Positions 1-8,437 of a stretch of 49,829 nucleotides of DNA are shown here, one piece after another. Origin of the DNA: an uncultured Pelagibacteraceae bacterium (GTDB lineage: Bacteria; Pseudomonadota; Alphaproteobacteria; Pelagibacterales; Pelagibacteraceae); the NCBI GenBank assembly GCA_902539145.1, contig CACBHX010000004.1, positions 1-49,829 of the forward strand, written 5' to 3'. Position 1 is the stretch's first letter. The number at the start of each line of letters is the position of its first letter. The notes beneath the pieces were generated by a model. That model had not been told where the DNA came from. It did not search any database and saw nothing but the letters and a program-made list of their open reading frames with translations. The translations under genes and the position numbers were made by a program.

Positions 1-1686
1 GGTAATCTTTTATTTGTTGATTTGAGAGATAATTACGGAATTACACAATGTATTATCGATAAGGAAAATTCAAATTTTTCAATTTTAGAAAAAATGCAAC
101 TTGAGACAGTTATAAAAATTGAAGGGGAAGTAGTTAATAGATCGAAAGAAACAATAAATAAAGAGATAAATACTGGAGAAATCGAAGTTACAATACAAAG
201 TGTGAATGTATTAGGAACTTGTAAAGAACTTCCAATGCCAATATTCAGTGATCAAGAATATTCTGAGGAGATTAGATTAAAGTTTCGATTTTTAGATTTA
301 AGAAGAAAAAAAATACATGAAAATATTATTTTAAGATCAAAAGTAATTTCTTTCATAAGAAATGAAATGAATAAGCTTGGTTTTTTAGAATATCAGACGC
401 CAATTTTAACATCATCAAGTCCTGAAGGTGCAAGAGATTTTTTAGTTCCAAGCAGGCTGAACCCTGGCAAATTTTATGCACTTCCTCAAGCACCACAGCA
501 ATTTAAGCAATTAATTATGATTTCAGGTTTTGACAAGTATTTTCAGATCGCACCATGTTTTAGAGATGAAGATGCAAGAGCGGATAGGAGTCCCGGTGAA
601 TTTTATCAATTAGATTTAGAAATGTCTTTTGTTGAACAAGAGGATGTTTTTGATGTGGTTGAAACACTTCTAGTTAATACTTTTAAAAATTTTTCAAAAA
701 AAAAAATACTTAAAGAAAGGTTTCCAAGAATTGCTTATAAGGATGCTATGATTAAATATGGAACTGACAAACCAGATCTTAGAAATCCCTTGATAATTAA
801 TGATATAACCGAAATTTTTCTACGAGATGATGTTAAATTTGATATTTTTAAAAAGTTAGTGAAATCTGGTTCCAAAGTAAGATGCATAATTACGAAAAAT
901 ACCAAAAATAAACCAAGAAGTTTTTTTGATGGAATTGACAAATGGGCAAAAGATCAGGGAGCATCTGGTATGGCTTATTTTACTTTTGATAAAGAAAAAG
1001 AAGTTTTTGGCAAAGGACCTGTTGGAAAATTTTTTTCAAAAGAAGCTCTAGAAGAATTAATGAAAAAAACAGATGCGACTATAGGTGATAGTATCTTTTT
1101 CGCATGCAACAAAGAAAAAGATCTTGAGACAATTACTGCGCTAGCACGAAATAAAATTGGTCAAGATTTAGGTTTAATAGATGAAAATATTTTTGCATTT
1201 TGCTGGATAGTTGACTATCCAATGTATGAGAGAGATGACGCGACAAAGAAAATCAATTTTAGTCATAATCCATTTTCCATGCCCCAAGGAGATATAAATG
1301 ATATAAACTTTGATAAGCCTCTCGAAATTTTGGCTTATCAGTATGATATTGTATGTAATGGGATTGAGCTTTCTTCTGGTGCTATCAGGAATCATATTCC
1401 TGAATTAATGTACAAATTATTTTCTATAGCTGGATATGATAAAAATCAAGTTGATCAAAAATTTAGTGGGATGATAAATGCCTTAAATTATGGCGCACCA
1501 CCACATGGAGGTATTGCTCCGGGCTTAGATAGAATTGTTATGCTTTTAGCAAATGAGAAAAATATTAGAGAAGTAACTATGTTTCCAATGAACCAGAATG
1601 CTGAAGATCTAATGATGAATGCTCCCTCTCAAGTTAGTGATGATCAATTAAAAGAATTAAATATCTCAGTGAAAAATAAAAAATAA
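1..1686 (+). CDS. aspS: aspartyl-tRNA synthetase (5' end cut by window)
   Basis: Class II aminoacyl-tRNA synthetase that charges tRNA with aspartate in the cytoplasm. The reading frame is open from base 1 and reads GNLLFVDLRDNYGITQ, the end of the N-terminal anticodon-binding OB fold, so the true start lies upstream of the window; 561 residues are visible. Class II motif 2 is seen as FRDEDARADRSPGEF and motif 3 as GIAPGLDRIVMLL near the C-terminus. Between them lies the GAD insertion typical of bacterial AspRS. Alphaproteobacterial AspRS is often non-discriminating (it also charges tRNA-Asn); this cannot be decided here. The stop abuts the stop of the next, convergent gene with no spacer. Confidence 0.96.
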   Translation, partial: GNLLFVDLRDNYGITQCIIDKENSNFSILEKMQLETVIKIEGEVVNRSKETINKEINTGEIEVTIQSVNVLGTCKELPMPIFSDQEYSEEIRLKFRFLDLRRKKIHENIILRSKVISFIRNEMNKLGFLEYQTPILTSSSPEGARDFLVPSRLNPGKFYALPQAPQQFKQLIMISGFDKYFQIAPCFRDEDARADRSPGEFYQLDLEMSFVEQEDVFDVVETLLVNTFKNFSKKKILKERFPRIAYKDAMIKYGTDKPDLRNPLIINDITEIFLRDDVKFDIFKKLVKSGSKVRCIITKNTKNKPRSFFDGIDKWAKDQGASGMAYFTFDKEKEVFGKGPVGKFFSKEALEELMKKTDATIGDSIFFACNKEKDLETITALARNKIGQDLGLIDENIFAFCWIVDYPMYERDDATKKINFSHNPFSMPQGDINDINFDKPLEILAYQYDIVCNGIELSSGAIRNHIPELMYKLFSIAGYDKNQVDQKFSGMINALNYGAPPHGGIAPGLDRIVMLLANEKNIREVTMFPMNQNAEDLMMNAPSQVSDDQLKELNISVKNKK

Positions 1687-2511
1687 TTATTTTTTACCTT
1701 TCAGACTTATTTTCACATCAGATAAATCGACTAAATTTTTTTTATAGTTATTTCTTACAAAGCCTTTGCTCGTCATATCTTTAACAATTTTTAATAGTTG
1801 ATTTTGTTCCTCTGGATTTTTTTCATCTAAATTCGTATTTTCATTACTTCCTATCGCTGGTGTGTGAGCTAAATCCTCTCTATTTTGGTAAGAAATGGCT
1901 AATTCTCTAAATATATAATCTAATATTGAAGAAGCGCTTAAAATTCTATCATTTCCATAAACTTTACCAGATGGTTCAAATTTTGTTCCAACGAATGCAT
2001 TAATAAATTCATCAAGTGGCACACCATATTGAAGTCCGAGAGATATTGCTATTGCAAAATTGTTCATCAAGGCTTTAACTAATTCACCTTCTTTGCTTGT
2101 ATCAATAAAAATTTCACCAATCTTACCATCTTCATACTCTCCTGTATGTAAGTAAACTTTGTGATCACCAATAGTTGCCTTCTGAATATATCCTTTTCTT
2201 CTATCAGGCATACTAAATCTTTTACCATTTATGTCTAAATTATTAGATGTTTTTTTTATTATTTTTTCTAAATTTTTTTGACCATTTTGTTTTATGTTTG
2301 ATTTAATTTCAACACTGGCATTATCTAGTATCTTTTTATTATTTGGATCTAAACTTTTTGTTTTTCTATTGTCAAGTTTGACATCTAATATTTCAAATTC
2401 ACCATCATCCCTTTTTTCAAGGTTCTTTAATTCTGTATCATTTAAGTTGTCTAAATGATGATTTACCTTAAAAGTGCAAGTGTAATAAGTCTCAACTAAA
2501 TATTTTGCCAT
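1687..2511 (-). CDS. stand-alone NrdJ C-terminal (TSCPD-type) domain protein
   Basis: A 274-residue protein whose middle part (about residues 100-220) matches the C-terminal region of vitamin B12-dependent (class II) ribonucleotide reductase. Diagnostic stretches are [49 protein letters not shown] and [13 protein letters not shown]. The catalytic barrel of NrdJ is absent and only one cysteine (residue 12) is seen, so it cannot be a reductase alone. The N-terminal 90 residues are charged and less conserved. Split NrdJa/NrdJb systems exist (for example in Pseudomonas aeruginosa), so it could partner an RNR encoded elsewhere or have a regulatory role. No nrd gene is adjacent. Family assignment is firm; function is unknown. 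Confidence 0.85.
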   Translation of the reverse strand: MAKYLVETYYTCTFKVNHHLDNLNDTELKNLEKRDDGEFEILDVKLDNRKTKSLDPNNKKILDNASVEIKSNIKQNGQKNLEKIIKKTSNNLDINGKRFSMPDRRKGYIQKATIGDHKVYLHTGEYEDGKIGEIFIDTSKEGELVKALMNNFAIAISLGLQYGVPLDEFINAFVGTKFEPSGKVYGNDRILSASSILDYIFRELAISYQNREDLAHTPAIGSNENTNLDEKNPEEQNQLLKIVKDMTSKGFVRNNYKKNLVDLSDVKISLKGKK

Positions 2512-2625
2512 AAAACCTCAATTTAAAAAATTATTTGATTAACGATTTAAATTCTTTATATACAAATTCAAATTTTAGTCTAATTTATTTTATACAATTT
2601 TAAATTGAAAAAAATTTAATTTTAT

Positions 2626-2985
2626 ATGTTGACACTTTTAAAAAAAATTTTCACTTGGTGGAATCGCGATACGTTTGGCACAAGATTAAAAACAATTTTT
2701 TTTGGGAAACTTGTGGGTAAAGATGATTTTGGAAACAAATATTATGAGAGTAAAAAAGGAAAAAGATGGATCATCTATGCAGGTGAAATTGATGCAAGTA
2801 AAATACCAGTAGAGTGGTATTCATGGATACATTTCACCTCAAATAAAATCGAGAAAAATCACAAACTAGATAAATACGATTGGCAAAAGCCTCACAAGCC
2901 AAACTTGACAGGTACAGATTCTGCTTACTATCCAAATAAAAACAAAAATTTAAATGAAAAAAAATATAAAAGTTGGAAAAACTAA
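2626..2985 (+). CDS. NDUFA12-family complex I accessory subunit
   Basis: A 119-residue protein of the NADH:ubiquinone oxidoreductase 17.2 kDa subunit family (NDUFA12/B17.2), an accessory subunit of respiratory complex I found in mitochondria and alphaproteobacteria. Typical features are the start with WWNRDTFGTRL, GKLVGKDDFGNKYYE, then RWIIYAGEIDASKIPVEWYSWIH and the WQKPHKPNLTGT stretch. No signal peptide is seen; the protein should sit on the membrane-associated complex. Its last 32 bases overlap the next gene in another frame. In alphaproteobacteria this gene often precedes a DUF2155 gene, as here. It also supports the taxonomic placement. Confidence 0.92.
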   Translation: MLTLLKKIFTWWNRDTFGTRLKTIFFGKLVGKDDFGNKYYESKKGKRWIIYAGEIDASKIPVEWYSWIHFTSNKIEKNHKLDKYDWQKPHKPNLTGTDSAYYPNKNKNLNEKKYKSWKN

Positions 2986-3355
2986 CTATAAAGTTAATTT
3001 TTTTATATTATTTTTATTTTTAAATTTTTATACTAATTTGAATTCAAATTCTGATTTAGAGGGCACAATCACAGAAATTAAAGTATTGGATAAAATAAGT
3101 TCAAAAAATATACTAGTAAAACTGAAAAATGGTGATGAAACACGACATAAAGATCTCTCCATTAAAAGCATGAAGTGTAAGAACTCAGAATTTGATGATA
3201 ATCCTGAAATCACTGCTTACGTTCAAGTTAAAGATTTAAGTAATAAAAATAAAGATGATGTTTTTGTATTTAATGGGTGGATGTTTTCCTCTAGCCCATC
3301 TATAGCTCCATTCGATCATCCAGTTTATGATATTTGGCTTATTAAATGCTACTAA
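2954..3355 (+). CDS. DUF2155 periplasmic protein
   Basis: A 133-residue protein with a basic N-terminus followed by a hydrophobic stretch (FFILFLFLNFY), consistent with export to the periplasm. The C-terminal half has the DUF2155 hallmark VFNGWMFSSSPSIAPFDHPVYDIW and ends with a Cys near the C-terminus; another Cys sits near residue 76, so one disulfide is possible. The function of the family is unknown. The chosen ATG overlaps NDUFA12 by 32 bases, which suggests translational coupling. The stop shares a 4-base CTAA overlap with the convergent accC stop. Confidence 0.87.
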   Translation: MKKNIKVGKTNYKVNFFILFLFLNFYTNLNSNSDLEGTITEIKVLDKISSKNILVKLKNGDETRHKDLSIKSMKCKNSEFDDNPEITAYVQVKDLSNKNKDDVFVFNGWMFSSSPSIAPFDHPVYDIWLIKCY

Positions 3356-4689
3356 ACAATTTTTTCATTATCAAGCCAACTTACATTGAAATCAGAATTA
3401 ATAAATTTTTCATGATTAAGTAATTTCTTGTGTAAGGGTATGGTTGTTGTAATTCCATCAATCACAAATTCATCAAGGGATCTATTCATTCTTTGAATTG
3501 CCTCAGTTCTATTCCTACCATGGCAAATGAGTTTACAAATTAGACTATCGTAATATGGGGTGACTGTATAACCCTGAAAAATCGCACCATCTACTCTAGT
3601 TCTAAATCCTGACGGTTGATTACACATTGCAATAGTTCCTGGAGATGGTTGAAAATTATTACTTGGATCTTCGGCATTAATTCTACATTCTATAGCATGA
3701 CCTCTTGGATTAACGTCTGATTGTTTTAAAGCGGTCTCACCTGTATAGGCTATCCATATTTGCTCTTTGATAATATCTATACCTGTAACCATTTCAGAAA
3801 CTGGATGCTCAACTTGCACTCTTGTATTCATTTCTAAAAAGTAAAATTTTCCATCTTCATATATAAATTCTACAGTTCCAGCACCTTCGTACCCAATTTT
3901 ACTTACCATCTTTACGGTTCTTTCAAATAGATCTTTTCTAATTTCATCATTTAAAACTGGACTTGGAGTTTCCTCAATTAATTTTTGATGTCTTCTTTGC
4001 ACTGAACAATCTCTTTCATGTAAATGGATAGTTCTATTTTTTCCAGCTAGAATCTGCACTTCTATATGCCTTGGATTTTGAAAAAATTTTTCGATATAGA
4101 CTTCATCATTACCAAAATATTTTTTTGCCTCTGATTTAGCAGTGGAAAATAATAATTCAAAATCTTCTTGTTTATGTACTATTTTCATTCCTTTTCCACC
4201 ACCACCACCTGATGCTTTAATTAAAACTGGAAATCCAATTTTTCTGGATAATTCTTTTGCTTCAGATACATTTTTTACTCCACCCTCTGATCCCTCAATA
4301 ACGGGTAGACCATTTTCCTTGGCAATTTTTTTAGCTTGAATTTTGTCACCCATCATTTCTATATGTTTTGAAGATGCTCCAATAAATTTTATTTTATTCT
4401 CCTCCAATATTCTAGCGAAGTTCGCATTTTCTGATAAAAAACCATAGCCTGGATGGACTGCCTCAGCACCCGTAAGATCTATAGCTGATAACAAAGCAGG
4501 TATATTCAAATAACTACTGGAAGGTTGATGTGAGCCAATACAAACACTCTCATCAGCCAATTTTACATGCATGCTATTTCTATCTACATCTGAGTGAACA
4601 GCAACAGTAGAAATTCCCCATTCTTTACACGCTCTAATGACTCTTACTGCTATTTCACCCCGGTTAGCAATTAAGATTTTCTTAAACAT
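3352..4689 (-). CDS. accC: acetyl-CoA carboxylase, biotin carboxylase subunit
   Basis: ATP-dependent carboxylation of the biotin on AccB, the first half-reaction of acetyl-CoA carboxylase in fatty acid synthesis. The 445-residue length is standard. Visible are the N-terminal KILIANRGEIAVRVIRAC, HPGYGFLSENA, the ATP-grasp glycine loop KASGGGGGKGM, the catalytic region EMNTRVQVEHPVSEM and ECRINAEDP. The ATG overlaps the accB stop by one base, giving an aroQ-accB-accC operon on the minus strand. Propionyl- or pyruvate-carboxylase subunits look similar, but the short length and the adjacent accB settle it. Confidence 0.97.
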   Translation of the reverse strand: MFKKILIANRGEIAVRVIRACKEWGISTVAVHSDVDRNSMHVKLADESVCIGSHQPSSSYLNIPALLSAIDLTGAEAVHPGYGFLSENANFARILEENKIKFIGASSKHIEMMGDKIQAKKIAKENGLPVIEGSEGGVKNVSEAKELSRKIGFPVLIKASGGGGGKGMKIVHKQEDFELLFSTAKSEAKKYFGNDEVYIEKFFQNPRHIEVQILAGKNRTIHLHERDCSVQRRHQKLIEETPSPVLNDEIRKDLFERTVKMVSKIGYEGAGTVEFIYEDGKFYFLEMNTRVQVEHPVSEMVTGIDIIKEQIWIAYTGETALKQSDVNPRGHAIECRINAEDPSNNFQPSPGTIAMCNQPSGFRTRVDGAIFQGYTVTPYYDSLICKLICHGRNRTEAIQRMNRSLDEFVIDGITTTIPLHKKLLNHEKFINSDFNVSWLDNEKIV

Positions 4690-5123
4690 TATTCTAGTAT
4701 GACTAAGACTTGACCAAATTCAACAGGTTGTCCATCGTTTACCAAAATTTCTTTTACAACACCAGCTGAAGTCGAAGGAACATGATTCATTGTTTTCATA
4801 GCTTCAACAATCATAACTGTATCACCTTTTTTAATTTTTTTTCCGACTTCAACAAACTTTTTCGCTCCAGGCTCTGGTGCATGATATGCAGTTCCAATTA
4901 TTGGAGACTTAATTTCTATACCAGAAACAATATCATCTGAAATATTTGCACTTGTACTTGATGAAGAAATATCTTTTGGACTTGGAAAAGATTGACTGTT
5001 TACTGATATACTATTTTTTGAAACTTTAATTTTTGTATCTTTAACTGTGTATTCTAATTCAGTGAGTTTAAATTCATCTAAATATTCAGTTAATTCTTTA
5101 ATTATTTTTTTATCAATTTTCAT
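4689..5123 (-). CDS. accB: biotin carboxyl carrier protein of acetyl-CoA carboxylase
   Basis: A 144-residue BCCP that carries biotin between AccC and the carboxyltransferase. The N-terminal helix is followed by a Ser/Pro-rich linker (about residues 35-65) and a biotinyl domain with the attachment site VEAMKTMNH; the lysine is the biotin acceptor. MKT in place of the MKM of E. coli is common in alphaproteobacterial AccB. The start overlaps the aroQ end by 11 bases, and the stop overlaps the accC start by one base, so the three genes are probably translated together. Confidence 0.96.
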   Translation of the reverse strand: MKIDKKIIKELTEYLDEFKLTELEYTVKDTKIKVSKNSISVNSQSFPSPKDISSSSTSANISDDIVSGIEIKSPIIGTAYHAPEPGAKKFVEVGKKIKKGDTVMIVEAMKTMNHVPSTSAGVVKEILVNDGQPVEFGQVLVILE

Positions 5124-5559
5124 TTTTCAAGAGCTTTTGCATAGAAATTATGGCTAAAATATAACCGTCCGTACCTAATCCAAAAATTCCGCCGGTTACT
5201 ATATCACTTATAAGAGATTTTTGTCTAAATTCTTCTCTTTTATATATATTCGATATATGTAATTCTATGATAGGTTTTTTAAATATATCTAAAGCATCTC
5301 TTATAGCTACTGATGTATGTGTGAAAGCAGCAGCATTAATTATAATTCCATCAAATTTTTTTCTAGATTCTTGAATTATGTTCACTAATTCTCCCTCAAC
5401 ATTAGATTGAGCAAATTCTACTTTTAGACCTAATTCACTTGATTTTTTAGCGCAGATTTCTTTAAGTTCTTTAAAAGAAACTGAGCCATATTGTGATTGT
5501 TCTCTTTCACCTAATAGATTAAGATTTGGACCATTAATAACAATTATTTTATTATTCAT
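5113..5559 (-). CDS. aroQ: 3-dehydroquinate dehydratase, type II
   Basis: Dehydrates 3-dehydroquinate to 3-dehydroshikimate in the shikimate pathway. The 148-residue size fits the dodecameric type II enzyme. Visible are the N-terminal INGPNLNLLGEREQSQYG with the catalytic Tyr, the active-site NAAAFTHTSVAIRDAL, and ELHISNIYKREEFR with the catalytic His. First gene of an aroQ-accB-accC operon; its start lies only 16 bases from the divergent thiS start, so its promoter must reach into thiS. Confidence 0.96.
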   Translation of the reverse strand: MNNKIIVINGPNLNLLGEREQSQYGSVSFKELKEICAKKSSELGLKVEFAQSNVEGELVNIIQESRKKFDGIIINAAAFTHTSVAIRDALDIFKKPIIELHISNIYKREEFRQKSLISDIVTGGIFGLGTDGYILAIISMQKLLKNEN

Positions 5560-5575
5560 TCAGCTCTTATATACG

Positions 5576-5794
5576 ATGAAAAAAATAAAAAAAATAAAAA
5601 TTAAAATAAACGGTAGCTTTAAGTTTGTAAAAGATAATACAAATTTATCTGATTTTTTAAAAACTTTGAAAATACCATTAAAAAAAGTGGCAATAGAGTT
5701 AAATCAAGAAATATTAGATAAAAAAAAACTAAATAAACAGATTTTAAGAAATAATGATAAAATAGAAATAGTTCATTTCATTGGAGGGGGTTAG
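5576..5794 (+). CDS. thiS: sulfur carrier protein ThiS
   Basis: A 72-residue ubiquitin-like sulfur carrier for thiazole synthesis. The C-terminus ends VHFIGGG; the terminal Gly is adenylated and converted to thiocarboxylate in this family. The beta-grasp pattern (KIKIKINGSFKF, then VAIELNQEIL, then KIEIVHF) is visible, with a lysine-rich start. It is immediately followed by thiG, stop to start with no gap, and its 3' end supplies the GGAGG that serves thiG. Confidence 0.93.
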   Translation: MKKIKKIKIKINGSFKFVKDNTNLSDFLKTLKIPLKKVAIELNQEILDKKKLNKQILRNNDKIEIVHFIGGG

Positions 5795-6568
5795 TTGAAA
5801 AAAGATAAATTTATAATTGCTGGAAGAAATTTTAAATCTCGTCTGATTGTTGGGACAGGAAAATATAAAAGTATGTCGCAATGTGCTAAGGCAGTGAAGT
5901 TATCAGGTGCAAGTATAGTTACTGTAGCTGTCAGGAGAGTTAATATAACTGATAAAAAAAAAGCTCTTCTAATGGATTATATTGATCCAAAGAAAATCAC
6001 TTATTTGCCAAATACCGCAGGCTGTTTTAACTCAAGAGACGCTTTAAGAACACTAAGATTGGCAAGAGAGATTGGAGGATGGAAATTAGTAAAACTTGAA
6101 GTTTTGGGTGATAAGAAAAATTTATTTCCAGAAATGATTGAAACACTTAAGTCAACCGAGGTTTTATCTAAAGAGGGTTTTAAAGTAATGGTTTATTGCA
6201 ACGATGATCCTTTAATGGCTAAGAGATTAGAAAACGCAGGAGCTTGTGCAATCATGCCGTTAGCTGCTCCAATTGGCTCTGGTCTTGGTATACAAAATCA
6301 TACTAATATTAAGATAATTAGAAGACAAACAAAACTACCTCTAATTATTGATGCAGGCCTTGGGCAAGCTTCTGATGCAACAATTGCAATGGAGCTTGGG
6401 TGTGATGGTGTCTTAGTTAATACTGCAATAGCAAAAGCAAAAAAACCTTTTGATATGGCTTTAGCGTTTAAAAATGCAGTGATCGCAGGAAGACAATCTC
6501 ATCTTTCAGGTAGAATTCAAAAAAATTTGATGGGTAGTGCTTCATCTCCATCAAGAGGAATTATTTAG
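5795..6568 (+). CDS. thiG: thiazole synthase ThiG
   Basis: TIM-barrel enzyme that forms the thiazole phosphate moiety of thiamine from deoxyxylulose phosphate, the ThiS thiocarboxylate and dehydroglycine. 257 residues, the normal length. Typical stretches: NFKSRLIVGTGKYKS, TVAVRRVNI, YLPNTAGCFNSRDALR, VKLEVLGD, MPLAAPIGSGLG and the phosphate-binding IDAGLGQASDATIAMELGCDGVLVNTAIA. The start is TTG directly after the thiS stop, with a strong Shine-Dalgarno (GGAGGGGG) inside the thiS end; no nearby ATG fits the family N-terminus. It overlaps the convergent RNase gene by 8 bases. Confidence 0.96.
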   Translation: MKKDKFIIAGRNFKSRLIVGTGKYKSMSQCAKAVKLSGASIVTVAVRRVNITDKKKALLMDYIDPKKITYLPNTAGCFNSRDALRTLRLAREIGGWKLVKLEVLGDKKNLFPEMIETLKSTEVLSKEGFKVMVYCNDDPLMAKRLENAGACAIMPLAAPIGSGLGIQNHTNIKIIRRQTKLPLIIDAGLGQASDATIAMELGCDGVLVNTAIAKAKKPFDMALAFKNAVIAGRQSHLSGRIQKNLMGSASSPSRGII

Positions 6569-8339
6569 CTTTTTTATAAAATCTTTTTTTCTTAAATACT
6601 TTTTTTTTGTAAACCCTTTTATTCTTCAATTGAATTACATTTTCCTCTGATTTTATTTTGTCGAGATTTTTTAATTTTTCATGGTGTTCTATTAATTCAA
6701 GAGTTTTTTTTGATTTATTTTTTAAATCAATTATATATTCAGGAATGATAAGGTTATTATCAGTGATAATATCTATCTTCATTTTATTTTTTTTTTCAAA
6801 ATATTTTAAATCTTCAATAAAATTTTCTTTTAAAAAATCGGAAATTTTTTCACATACTTTTAAAGTTACATATTTTGCTTTATTCAAAACGGTTTTTAGT
6901 TCAACTAATTTTAAAATCTTTAGAGCAAAAGACTCATCTGTAAGGTTTATTTTCCATTTAACAGCACTTTCTCTTAATCTCTGTCTTGACATTTCCAACA
7001 AACCGAAATTACTTATTCTTCCAATTTGAATTCTTGCCCTATCAGCTCTACATTTTTCTTTTAATCTTCTTTCTACAAGTTTCCTATTTCCATAACTCAG
7101 CATATCTATAAAATCGATTATTATTAGTCCTGACAAATCTCTAATTTTAATTTGTCTAGCTATTTCATCAGCCGCCTCAAGATTGGTATCTAAAGCAGTG
7201 CTTTCAACGTTTTTTTGTCTGATTGAACTTCCTGAATTAATATCAATTGAAACTAGAGCTTCAGTGGGATTTACAACTAAATAACCCCCCGATTTTAATT
7301 TTATCTCTGTTTCAAATATTTGATTAAGTTTTTGTTCGATACCCTCTTCTATAAATAAAGGATTTTTTCCTCTATACTTTTTTATTTTTTTTACATGAGA
7401 AGGCATCATCATCTTCATGAAATTTTGCGCTTTTTTATATCCCTCATTTCCTTCAACAAATATATTTTGGGTATTCTCATCATACATGTCTCTTAGTGTT
7501 CTTTTTATAATTTCACTTTCTTGATGTATCAATGAGGGGGCAATTGAATTTATTGCATTATCTTTTATTTGGTTCCAAGTATTAATTAATGTAGTTAAAT
7601 CATGATTAATTTCATTTTTTGTTTTATTACTTCCTGCTGTTCTAACTATCAGACCCATTTCCTTTGGTATTTCAATCTCATTAAGTATTGATCTAATTTT
7701 TTTTCTGTCAGCCGGATTGAATATTTTTCTCGAAATGCCTCCTCCTTTAGGAGTGTTGGGCATTAATACAATATATTTGCCTGCTATTGATATAAACGTA
7801 CTGAGAGCAGCACCTTTTTGACCTCTTTCATCTTTAATTACCTGAACAAGAATTACTTGATTAGGCTTGATAACCTCTTGTATTTTATATCTTTTAAATT
7901 TTATTTTATTTTCATTTTTTTTTTCTTTTAAATTATCAAAATTTTCTTTCTCGTCCTGATTCTTTATATCAATTGGATCCTCTAACTCTAAATTACCTTC
8001 TGCAATACGCTCTTCTTCTTTTTCCTCAACTTTCTTGGACAATTCTTCTCGGGCTTTTTCTTCCTCTAATTTTATTATTTCAAGATCGCTTCTTGGTATT
8101 TGATAATAGTCAGATTGAATATCATTAAATGAGAGAAAACCGTGTCTATCTCTACCAAAATCTACAAAAGCTGCTTGTAAAGAGGGTTCAATTCTACTTA
8201 CCTTCCCTAAATAGATATTATTCTTGATTAAGTTATTCTTTAAACCTTCGTACTCATAATCTTCAATACTATCTCTTGATTTGAGAACCACCCTAGTTTC
8301 GTTCGGATGCGAAGCATCAATATATAAATTTTTTTCCAT
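6561..8339 (-). CDS. rne: ribonuclease E/G lacking the Zn-link motif
   Basis: Endoribonuclease for mRNA decay and RNA processing. 592 residues. The N-terminal S1 domain (YLGKVSRIEPSLQAAFVDFG) is interrupted by a charged insertion (about residues 90-145). The RNase E/G core follows, with the DNase I-like Mg site: D366 in VSIDINSGSS and D409 in LIIIDFIDM. These are 43 residues apart, the same spacing as E. coli D303/D346. The CPxCxG zinc-link expected about 60 residues after the second Asp is missing: MSRQRLRESAVKWKINLTD runs straight into the small domain. The C-terminus is a short basic tail (KKKVFKKKRFYKKAK), with no long degradosome scaffold. RNase G is an alternative name, but the S1 insertion resembles RNase E. 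Confidence 0.92.
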   Translation of the reverse strand: MEKNLYIDASHPNETRVVLKSRDSIEDYEYEGLKNNLIKNNIYLGKVSRIEPSLQAAFVDFGRDRHGFLSFNDIQSDYYQIPRSDLEIIKLEEEKAREELSKKVEEKEEERIAEGNLELEDPIDIKNQDEKENFDNLKEKKNENKIKFKRYKIQEVIKPNQVILVQVIKDERGQKGAALSTFISIAGKYIVLMPNTPKGGGISRKIFNPADRKKIRSILNEIEIPKEMGLIVRTAGSNKTKNEINHDLTTLINTWNQIKDNAINSIAPSLIHQESEIIKRTLRDMYDENTQNIFVEGNEGYKKAQNFMKMMMPSHVKKIKKYRGKNPLFIEEGIEQKLNQIFETEIKLKSGGYLVVNPTEALVSIDINSGSSIRQKNVESTALDTNLEAADEIARQIKIRDLSGLIIIDFIDMLSYGNRKLVERRLKEKCRADRARIQIGRISNFGLLEMSRQRLRESAVKWKINLTDESFALKILKLVELKTVLNKAKYVTLKVCEKISDFLKENFIEDLKYFEKKNKMKIDIITDNNLIIPEYIIDLKNKSKKTLELIEHHEKLKNLDKIKSEENVIQLKNKRVYKKKVFKKKRFYKKAK

Positions 8340-8437
8340 AATGTTTTTTCTGATTTTTTAATTGAATAATTCATAATAAATTTTGTGTATTCTTTATGCC
8401 ATATCTTTAACAAATTCCCGTATATAATGGAATTAAA

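Noticed and set aside
4689-5123. Non-standard biotin motif AMKT in AccB
   Set aside because: The Thr variant is common in alphaproteobacterial AccB, so it is not remarkable.
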